Position numbers and translations under genes: made by a program. 64,000 nt of DNA from Eutreptiella sp. 'Long Island Sound 2002' (taxonomy: Eukaryota > Euglenozoa > Euglenophyceae > Eutreptiales > Eutreptiaceae): NCBI GenBank assembly GCA_964036045.1, contig OZ038392.1, forward strand, positions 21,912,090 through 21,976,089, in the 5' to 3' direction. The number at the start of each line of letters is the position of its first letter. Position 1 is the stretch's first letter. This document shows positions 31,565-41,800 of this stretch, piece by piece. The notes beneath the pieces were generated by a model. The model was not told where the DNA came from, did not search any database, and was given only the letters and a program-made list of their open reading frames with translations.

Positions 31565-34500
31565 ATGTCTCAACTCGCAAGCCTGTCCTCGCGCCCCGAC
31601 CCCGCAGCCGACACCCTCGCCCACTACCAAGCCCTCCCCGTTGCCCACCATCAATTGGAGGAGGCAACGTACGAGTCGGAGGCACTGGGGGTGGATGACA
31701 TCGTGGGCTGGGCATTCTCCCTCGACCCCTCCCCCGATGTCATCCACATTGACATGCGCAGCCCCACCCGCAACAGCTACCTCAGGAGGAGGGGATGGGC
31801 CACAACTCTGTGGAGGGAACTGCGCCGCCAACTCCCCACCCTCAAATTTCTCCATCTAACCCCTCTCCCCTCCAGTGTTGACCAGCTCCTCAACTCGATG
31901 AGGACTAACCCTGTGGGGAAGCCTAAGGACGCCCACGTCCAGGTGTACCCCACCACTAACCTCGTCCACACCCTCCCCCACTGCGATGCGGTGTGCCTGC
32001 AGGATCTTGCTGCAGGTGCACCAGCAGACCACTCATTTTTCCCCTTTTCTTGGCATCTTGCCAACCCCCGGTGGTGGGATGATTTGGGCATCGCCCCTTT
32101 CCATCCCACCATCCCTCCCCAGGTGCACGTCCCCGACGTCACCCACCCCACCTTCTATAGCACAACTTCTTTGCAATGGTACCGTGGTGCCTCATGCGCC
32201 CCCCCCTTCATTTCAAGTGAGCCCCCCGTCCGCACCGAACCCCTTCCCGACCCCCCTCATGGGGTGACGGGCAGCCCTGACCCCGCCCCGGACAGGGTTG
32301 GCCCCTCTCAGCCGCCCCTCAACTTTGTTGATGGGAACGGCTACATTGTGCTTCGGGGGCTTGTGGAGGCACGGGATTGTGTGGTGGGGTGGAACAAGGT
32401 GATGAAGGCGTGGGGCAGCGGCGACGAAAAAGTGGTCGCAAAGAATTTTGAGCTCCTTTTCAACGCCGCGCGGAGTGAGGAGCAGGCCAAGGATCCTGCG
32501 CTCCCCCGCCGTTGGCAAAGCAAGAGCACCTTGGGGTCGGGGGTGGGGGGGCCTCTCTTCAAGAACTTCCACCCCCACCTCACCGAAAGTGTACCTGGGG
32601 TTGGGGACCTCCACCCAATGACGCCGGGCAGCGTCATTGTGGCCAGTGTGGGGAGTGGGCCGCAGCTCCCCGACACTGACGTGGCCACCCACCCCGAGGT
32701 CCTCCCCCCCCACGACAGGGAGGTGAGGGACTGCCACCTGAGTAGCTTCCTCTGCTTGTCAGAGGACTACCAGGTGGCGGTGCAGGCAGTGACGGCCCTG
32801 GGGGAGGCGGGGGAGGCGCGCTGGGACACCGTTGAGCTGCATCGGGGGGACATGCTGCTGATGTTGGCCACCAGCCGCCATCATGGATTGCCTGCCCTCC
32901 TCGACACCAAGGATGGGCTGCAGGGGGCTCTTTTTAACTTGTGGACCCCCGACCCCCGACACAAACACCACCAGGCCAACACCACACACTTGGACGCCAC
33001 CCCCCCCAAGGAGGACCTGGACGTTGCTGGGGATTTGTCCAGGTGAGACCTCCCCAGCGTGGACCAGGTGTTGTGGGTGGGGAAGGGGGCGGTTGGGAGG
33101 GTTGGGTTGTCGGAGGGGGAGGCTGCTCAGGCCCTCTTCGCCGACCCCCCCCAAACGGTCCCGGCAGGCTCCCCCACCTGCCCCTTCTACCCCACCCTCA
33201 TCTTCCGGTCAACCCCGGCCTCCGACCTCGCCGTCATCGAGGTCGGCGAGCAGTGCATGCTGTTCTCCGTGGGCAGTGTGCACCAGCTTGAGGTCTGCAA
33301 GGGGCACAATGTCGATGCGGAGTCGGAGATCAACTTCGCCTTGTCCGGCATTGCCCCTTCGAGTCGGCCGACCATGCTGTCGCACCTGGTGAACACGGTC
33401 CCAGCGTGGCGGTCGCCCAAGTGCGCGAGGACCGGGGCATGGAGCATCACCTGCCCATGCGAGTGCAAGGTGTGCTTATATGTGTGTTTGCTTTGTGTAT
33501 TGGCAAATTGGACGAAATTCACGTGAAATTCGTACGAAATTCGTACGAAATTCGTACGAATTTCGTACGAATTTCACGTGAATAAATTTGTTTGAATTTT
33601 CTCGAAATGTGAAATTCGTACGAAATTCATACGAAATTCGTACGAAATTCGTATGAATTTCTGTGAACTTCGTCCAATTTGCTCCTTTTGTTCTTGCATT
33701 GCCTCGTGTCCACTCCCCCTTTCTCAATTTGTGCCTGACACACCTCCCCACATCTGCATGCAGGTCCCGTTCACCGCTTGGTTGCCGGATATTCGGCACC
33801 ACACCAAGCGCAAGTACAAGCCCCGGCCCCGATTGCCCGAGGAGCACGCCGAGCCCGCCGAAGGCCCCGGTGGCCACCAGCCCGCAGGCACCGGCGGTGG
33901 ACGGGCACCAAGCGAGGCCGGCAGTGTGCGCAGTGAGGGGTCGCAGCGCTCTCGACGTTCGGGAGGCAGCGAGGCCAGCACCGCCAGGGGGCATGTGGCG
34001 CGCGAGGTGGTGGTGCCCCAGCCGTCCCGCGACGAGTTGGGCGACGCCCACAACGACCCCCCCCTGGACCGGGTCACCCTGGCCGCCAGGCAGCCGGATC
34101 CGGCCTGGACCCAGCAGGTGCCGCCCGGGCCCGATGGGCGGCAGCGGCATCTCAGTGCCGTGTGGGACATGGTGTTGGAGTCGCAGGGGGTGCACGGCAC
34201 CCTCCGCATCTCCTTCCCCTGCCCCATTGTGGTCCTGGGGGGGGCCAACCTGCCTGCGGGGCAGGAGCTGGTGGGCATGTTTGCCTACCGGCTTGTGAGT
34301 GGGCACTGGCGGGTGCAGACGGGGGTGGCGCGGACTGGGGAGGCGGGGACGGTGACGACGGCTGGGGTTTTTGGGCTGAATGTGCTCACAGGTTGTGAGC
34401 AGAGGAGGCCGGAGTGGGTGGACGTGGCATGGCTTGCCATGTGCGTCCATGTGGGGAGGCAGCGGAAGATGGGGGTGGTGGTTGACATCATTGACGTCGA

Positions 34501-35305
34501 GGAGAAGGAACCCCCCCCACGCTCAAGCGGAAAGAGCGCCCCGAAGGAGACACGGCCCCACCCCCCCCCCAAAGCCCCGCGTACGGCCACCCCGGCGGAG
34601 CGGGCAGTGCGGGCCGAGCAGGCGGAGCCGGTGGGGGGGCGGGGGCAGAGGGGGGTGGTGCAGGAGTGGGTGGACCAGCAGCGGGCGGGGGCGTGGGAGG
34701 CACGCGCCATCAGCGCGGAGGCCGCCAACCGCCGTCTGGAGGCCCGTCTGTCCAGGGCCAACGAGGACAGGCGTGACTGCGAGTCGCGGTTGGCGGACGT
34801 CACCAAGGAGCGTGACCGGCTGGCCACCAAGGTGAAGACTCTTGAGCGCGACGTGGCGACGTTGCGCAGGGCAAAGCCAGCGGCACAGCCAGCAGAGGCA
34901 GTGCAGAGGGCTGAGGGTGCCGAGGCCCCCGCCCCCCCGTGTGACAAGGGGGGGGGCAGTGCTGCCGGTGTCCGGTACCTCCTGGCCGGCGCACAGGCCT
35001 GGCATGCCCAGGCCGAGGCATGCGCTGGCCAGATGTCTGCAGTGTCCACTGGCCTGCGGATGGCCATGATGGCCAGTGGCAAGCAGGTCGATGTGTACAG
35101 CGTGGCCCCCGATGCCCCGAAGGTGACTGCCGCAATGGAGGAAGTGCGCCGGCAGTACCCCCCCCACCGCCTCACGTCGGCGGCCATGGAACCCTCCTTT
35201 GTGGAGGCGGTGGCGGAGCAGAGCTCCCAGGGCTCCGCTAGCCGGAGCTCTGCTCCCGGGGGGGGGGGGTGCCTAGGTACCCTCCGGAGCACCTGTCCTT
35301 TCTAA
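31565..35305 (+). CDS. Gene C: possible 2OG-Fe(II)-oxygenase-like region plus coiled coil
   Basis: ATG 31565 (MSQLASLSS; the frame is open from 31508). The first frame runs to an in-frame TGA at 33044-33046. The same frame continues to 33469, and after an intron (33470-33763, phase 0 on both sides) to the TAA at 35303-35305. In the first part, GYIVLRGLVEA, DTDVATHPE and HRGDMLLMLATSRHHGLPALL followed by FNLWTP recall the double-stranded beta-helix of 2OG-Fe(II) dioxygenases, but the HxD motif is not clear. The last part has TLRISFPCPIVVLGG and a coiled coil (RLEARLSRANEDRRDCESRL, then LADVTKERDRLATKVKTLE). A GTGAGACCTCCCCAG stretch (33043-33057) would remove the TGA in frame if spliced, but 15 nt is extremely short. 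I do not recognise the whole protein. Confidence 0.5.
33501..33682. repeat. Foldback (MITE-like) element inside the gene C intron
   Basis: Arms GCAAATTGGACGAAATTCAC and its reverse complement with one mismatch. The interior is two runs of GTACGAAATTC-type units pointing inwards. The 182-bp structure lies wholly within the intron 33470-33763. Confidence 0.85.
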
Positions 35306-35645
35306 CCACGACGAATGTTATCCTGCCCCCCCCCCGCCCTAGCATGGGCAGTTTGACCGATATGTGGGGTACTCCCCCCCCACTGTGCGAAATTTTCTGC
35401 AGCACTGTTTGTACATTCATTGGGGTACGGTGTGCCCCCTGACCTGTTTGCGATTTTTTCTGCCGAACTGTTTGTATTTTATTTGGGGTATGCTATGCCC
35501 CCTGACATGTTACACTGCTGGCTGAGTGACAGCCGGAATGACAGCCACTGGACTGGGTGTGTGATAACCCATGGGCACCATCCTGAGCTTGCTTTGTGAG
35601 GGTCAACGAGGGCAGAAGGATGAGGCTTTGGCAGAAATTCTGTGA
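35306..35645. other. 3' flank of gene C
   Basis: No reading frame. Two similar blocks (TTTGTACATTCATTGGGGTA and TTTGTATTTTATTTGGGGTA, about 35407 and 35471) suggest a short duplication. Long C runs are present near 35325. Confidence 0.5.
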
Positions 35646-35803
35646 CAGTCATGTGAAATTCGCACGAAATTCGTACGAAATTCGTACGAATTTCGTAAGA
35701 ATTTCACATTTTCAGAATATTCACACATTTCTATTCACGTGAAATTGGCACGAAATTCGTACGAAATTCGTACGAATTTCGTACAAATTTCGTGCGAATT
35801 TAT
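35646..35803. repeat. Palindromic GAATTTCGTACGAAATTC arrays downstream of gene C
   Basis: Two consecutive foldback arrays (about 35650-35709 and 35736-35803) of the same unit as in the intron and upstream region. The second is cut at 35803 by the LTR of element 4. Confidence 0.85.
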
Positions 35804-36090
35804 TGACGCGTTCCCGTCGGGGGCCTGGCCACGGGACGCTGCGGTGGACACGCACAAGCAAGCAGGCAGGCAAAGCACTGCGCTCACAGGGGCATCCTCA
35901 TGCTCGTGTCATGTGACAAAGCGTTTCAGGATCCTTGCCACTCTGAAACAAGGGAACAAAAGTATGTACAACAACACATCAGGATATGCACACATGAGGT
36001 TAAGACTGGACTGGGGTAAGGGCATCACAGGACAATAGACACTCAATCCCAACTCATATCCCAATCCCAAGTCCGACCCTCTCAGTGGCT
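35804..36090 (-). repeat. Element 4 3' LTR, piece 1 (U5 side)
   Basis: 287 bp closely matching 15220-15508, including the 11-mer AAAGCGTTTCA at 35918-35928. Broken by element 2 after TGGCT (36086-36090). Confidence 0.9.
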
Positions 36091-38452
36091 AAAGAAGGTC
36101 CCTACCAGGACCGGCCCCCGCTGTGCCCCTTCCGCCTGTAATCCCCGCTGACTTGCTCCGGATCAATGCTTGCATTTATCAAAATCCAGGGTCCAAAACC
36201 AAAAATATAGAAAATAGAAAATACAATCCTCCTTCAACCCTGAATGGCAACCAGATCCCACAAATCCAACAATAACCCAATTCACAATCCAAATCAGGCT
36301 GCGGGCTTTCGTTCAGCACACCGGTATTCCCACGGTGGCGGGCATGTACAAGAATTGCACCAAGGAAGAAAGCCCTGAAATTGGCATATGAACACAAATA
36401 AAGCAAAGTTGGGGAGGGATGGAAACTTGCACAATCACAGCCATAGACCCAGCATTCCCTGGACTCAAGACCTTCCCTTGACTCACCAACATGATGCCCT
36501 GAACCCAGTCCAATAAGATGGTTAAATGCCATATATCAAAAGTCACTACATAAACCCCAAAAATGTGTTCACTCGCAAGCCTCTAAATCCTAGCCCAATA
36601 GGGAAGGTGGCGTGTCATGGCCTAGAGTGGCACTCAGGACCACGCCCTACCCTGACATAACCTTGGTTGGACTTGGAGTCGAATGGGCTTAGAGAAATGA
36701 CCTATGAGTTTGAACTCATAACATGCCAAAAAACTGCCAATTCACATCATATTGGCCATATATCAAAAATATGCTCAAAATTGAAGTTACTACTTATTCG
36801 AAGGCTCAAAGCATGCATGGAATCGAAGTCTAGTATTCATGGAGGATAGAGACCAAAGGCCAATGCCCATGTACATCCCCATTTTACCCTCGAAACCCTT
36901 TCGGATATGGGCGCCATGCACTGCCCAAGTCAGCCCATGATCTTGAGACCAATTCTTGAAGTCCTTTGTGCGCCAAGCCAAATGGAGTACACGATCTGGC
37001 ATATGGTGGTGTTCAACTCCAAAGCATTTGCCAACATATGAACAACATACCATGGTTCGACTCTCCATAGGCTTCTTGCTGTTAGCTGACCAGGTGAGTA
37101 CACAAAACGCAAAAATGAGCAAAAATTGAGGTCAAAAACATGAAAATATGACCAAATACAAAGTTGTCATGATAGTATATCTCTATGCTCACCCATGATA
37201 TCCGCTCATGGTTCAATACACGAATGATTGGAACCATTTGCGAACAATTCCCCCACTTGGATCCCCAATCGGGCGCATGGAGATACCTTCGCCACTAATA
37301 TCTACATGCCCCATGAAAATGGGAGTGCACCCATGGATCTCTTTGTGAAACATACCATGAGCAATACATACGCGGTAGACTTGGTCTAGCGCTTTGAATT
37401 CCACAATTGGGACACGGGCAAAGCCCTTGTCACGTATGGCTCCCCATCTCTTCGGCCACACGAAGATATATAACATGGGCGTGAGCATATCAAACATATA
37501 CCATACATATAACAAATACCCTCAAAATGTGGCTCCCACCATGATATGCCATGTCCCTCCATTGACATAACTTCACGTTAAAAATACGTAGGAACCCAAG
37601 GAAAGTTGCTATGCAACCCCAACACCCATGCGGCACACTCGAAAGTCGCATTAAAATATTCGGTTGCACGGTCCAAGAGTTATATATCACTTTATACCTT
37701 CTTGACCCTTTTCCCTTGCTACACCGGGCATGTGTGCGCACCAAAGGCGTTTGATGCTTCCTAAATTAAGTTGAGACCAAGGCGGTTCCAACCCAACCTT
37801 TTTTATTCTCATTCCTCACACTCGCGCGTAGATATGGCTCTTCAAAGTGATCCCACGATTCGATTTTGTTTCCCTTATATCTCCAAGTCAAATGGGTGGC
37901 AAGCATAAGGGAAACCTGATTCGGGCATAGGGGAAGGAGTATGACCACTCGAAGAAGTCCAAATCAAGTGCGGCGATGTCGAAGTCGAAAATCCGATTTC
38001 GACATCACGAAAAATTCCGATTAAATTTTCGAGTGCTTATTTAGAAAATTGCGGAAGCAACGAACCCTTTACAGATGAAATCTGACCCTTCAGAAACGTT
38101 TCCGCCAAAATATCTGGAAATAACAGTTAACCAATCGGTTAACGCAAAATCGCGAGCCAACTGACAGTCGCCGATACATTGACTATCAGAACGAAAGGCT
38201 GAAAAATTACGGAAACATTATGATAATAAAACCCTGTTGATTCCTGATATTCTGCTATATAAATCTCCGCTGGCGGTGCCTCGGTTCTGAATATGGCCGC
38301 TCATAGCCGGAATGGCCAAACCTATCACACTATCACATCGGGTTAGTTCAGGTGGATGGGAGAGTATGATATCAGCCAATGGCGGCTTGCCGGCACATAG
38401 ATACACACCCCAAGTGACCCCAAGATGGCCACGGGGGTCCGAACTGGCTTCA
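36091..38452 (-). repeat. Element 2 3' LTR
   Basis: 2362 bp. On the minus strand it starts TGAAGCC. It contains the stem-loop GATGTCGAA...TTCGACATC near 37975-38005, also found in the element 1 LTR, and a U3 half homologous to that of element 1. Confidence 0.93.
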
Positions 38453-38463
38453 CCCCCCTTCTC
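38453..38463 (-). other. Element 2 polypurine tract
   Basis: GAGAAGGGGGG on the minus strand directly before the LTR start TGAAGCC. Confidence 0.85.
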
Positions 38464-38846
38464 AGAGCGTTGTATCCGCTCGGAAACCAATGAAGAGAGG
38501 ACGGGAGGACCCCAATGGGCTCCAAACCCCCCCTCCATGTCCCAAGGACACATGAAGGCCCCACACACGTCGTAGGCGTCCCCCATGCCCCAAGGGAGGG
38601 GTGAGGACACTAACAATCAGCGCCCTACGCCATATCCGGTCTCCTCTTGATCTACAACATGGACCAAGGGGATCAAAGATAGAAAAACGTCGTCGGTCGA
38701 CCTAAATAAGTATACCACAATGCAATATATATGTGGAGATCGAGTGAAGGGGGTATATGGCCACTCAAGGCCGAAAAATCCCCGGATGAACGCCCTCACT
38801 TGTCTCCCCATTCACAGAAACAAACAAAATGCCAAGGGGGGATCCA
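38464..38846 (-). other. Element 2 3' noncoding region
   Basis: About 380 bp between the pol stop TAA and the polypurine tract. No reading frame is supported. Confidence 0.7.
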
Positions 38847-41800
38847 TTACGGTGCTACAGCAGCAACCAAATGGACCAATACGTCCTTGACATCCAAAGA
38901 AATACCCTTTTTCTTTAGGTAGTCCATCCAGACCGTGGTATACCTCGGCACGAAACTGCTCGGAGGTTCCCACGAGTCCCTGGACGCGGCGAATCCCTTC
39001 CATCGGACTTTATAAAGCCTTCCCCCAGGCGTCCCCGGGTCAGGCTTGTCCGCCAGGATCTTCTCCGCGGTGAAATCGTCGTCCTCACCCTCGTCGTCCG
39101 AGTCCACATCGCCGGCCGTGAACTCGAAGGTGACGGGACGTCCGCTGGGGTCTGGTGCTCGGGGACGAAGCTGGGTATGGTCGCGGTCCAGGATCTTGTT
39201 ATCCCCCACACGAACCGCATACACATCCTGTCCGACCTTCCGCACGATTACCCCCGGCACATACCAAGATGCCTGCCGATGCCTGGACAGGACATCCTTA
39301 TGGTGCCGCTCCACCCACACAGTGTCTTGGAGAGCATACTTCTGGACTTTTCCTTGCTTGAAGTACTTGGCCCTCTTGTCATGCTCGTCCTGAAGTGCCT
39401 TGCACACTTTGGCCGCCGTGTCGTCCGCCTCAGACATCATAGCGTTCGCATCCCGGGCCACTTTGCCATGGTTCATCCACGGGAGAGTGCGTGACACTCG
39501 ATCCCGTAGGAACAGGATGCGATGGGGTGACAGTCCAGTGGGTCCCGGAAGGTCGTGATACGCCTGGAGCACTCTCCACAGCGAGTTATACCAGTTCCGG
39601 CCCGGTTCGTCAATGTGTAGCTGGCGGAACTTCTCGAACATCTGCCGCCCGGCCACCTCAGCACGGCCATTCGACCGGCTGTGGTACGCCACGGTCTTGG
39701 CATGCCGAATCCCCATGTGCTTGCACATCGTCTTGAACCACGTCCCCACGAATTGACTGCCCCGATCGCTGCAGATGACAGCTGGGACATCGAAAATCGT
39801 CAGCCAATGCCTGATCATGGCATTAGCGACGGTCTTGGCCTGCAGCCCCACTCCATGCTTGTCCTTCTTGTCCTTCTTCTTGGACTTCTTGCCCGGGACT
39901 GCCACGATATACCCGCTGTGCCTGTCCACCGCTAGGATGACACAATCATATGTCTCTCCTTCCACGGTAACCTCCGGCATGGCGAACACATCCATGGCCA
40001 CGGACCGCATAGGGGCCTCCGGTATAGCCGTATACACCGGGTTGCCCGCTGTGGAGTGGTTGGGGCTCTTCGTGGCCCGACACACGGCACAGTCGCTGCA
40101 GTACCTGTCCAGGATGGCGTAGTACCCCGGAGGGAACTTGAAACGCCACTCCAGGTCCTGCTGCATCTTGTCTCGGCCCGGATGCATGAGCTGGGCGTTG
40201 TGCCAATGGTCAATGAGCTGCTCCACTCGGTTCTCGGGCACCAGCAGCTTGTCCTTGAGGAACAACTTGTCGCCATCCTCGGTCAAGCCCTCAGGCCATT
40301 CGTCGTCCGACGGGGCGCTCACGGCATTCCAGTACTTGCCCCAGTGCTCGGATGCCGCGTAGTCATCCGACCAGTCCTCTGTGAGCACCGACTTGACTAG
40401 CTCTACAGGGGCCACCATCCATTGCTCGAGGGTTTCCTCTCGAATAGCTTGGACGCGGGCACCCCGGAACTTGGCCAGGTCCGTACGGTTTGCCATCACC
40501 ACAAAGCACTTGACCCCCTCTTGCTCCATGACCTTCTCCATCTCGATGATGCGCTTGGCCTCCTCGGTCTCCTCAGCGTCCCCATGGCTGGATATGTCCA
40601 TCCACGCCTTGCCCGCGGGGTAGGCCCAGCGACTGAGGCAATCTGCCACAGTGTTGTCCTTCCCCGGGATATACACGACGCTGAGGTCGAACTTGGCGAA
40701 CGTCTCGTGCCATCGGGCCCTCCTAGCCGCTGGTCCTGAGGGGGTGTCGACATGCTCCTTGTGCCAGCTCTGTAGGGACTGGTGGTCCGTGCAAACCACC
40801 ACCGGCTGCAGTCCGATGTGGCCAGACCACTTCCTGAGCGCACATACAATGGCGTATGTCTCCTTCTCCCTCGCGGTCCATGTTCGGCGTTGGCCCTCGG
40901 CCAGGATCCTGCTCCAAAACGCCACGGGAACATGAGTCCCGTCGTCCCGGACTTGCTCGAGGACTGCCCCCACGGCATAGTCCGAGGCGTCTGTCCGTAG
41001 CACGAATCCCTTGTCCGGGTCCACCAGGAACAACCCCAACTGCCCCAGGAGTCGCTCCTTCAGGCGGTTGAACACATCCTCAGCCTCAGGGGTCCAGGCA
41101 AGCTTCTTCTTGCTCCCCTTCCGGCCATCGAGCTTGCCCACTTGCAGCATCTTGTGCAGCGGCCCCGACAGTTCTGCATACATCCGGACATAGCCCGAAT
41201 AGTAGTTGCAGAACCCCATGAAGGACCGGAGTTCGCTGATGGTCTGGGGCTTCTCCCAGTGGTGCAGGGACGCCAGCTTCCCAGGCATGGGACGGCGTTG
41301 CCCGTGACCAACCACGTGACCCGCGAACTCCACTTCCTTCACGAATAGTGAGGCTTTGGTGGGCTTGCACACCATGTTGTGTTTGTCCAACTCGCTGAGC
41401 ACTCGGCGCAGATCCTTCTCATGCGCGTCGATGAGCTCGTCCTCAGTCATGTTCTCCGTGCCGGACCCGATGATGATGTCATCCACGAAGGGATCGGCAC
41501 AGTCCCGGACAGGACCGAGTAGGTCCTCCATCATGCGCTGGAAAACGGCGTTGCCATTCTTGGCACCCATAGGCACCACTTTCCACTGCATGGGCCCAAG
41601 CGGCGTCGACATCGCTGTGCAGGGCCTGGAGTCCGGGTGTAGCGGCATCTGGTGGTAACCGTGTTTCAGGTCCAACACCGTGAAGATCCGCTTTTTCTGT
41701 TGCTTTTGGAGGATGGAGTCGATCAGGGGAAGCGAGTACGAGTCGTGCTCGGTCTGCTCGTTCAAACCCCTGTAATCCACCACCAACCTCCACTCGCCCT

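Noticed and set aside
31370-35803. Palindromic repeats considered as a CRISPR array
   Set aside because: Units are contiguous palindromes without regular unique spacers, and the context is eukaryotic.
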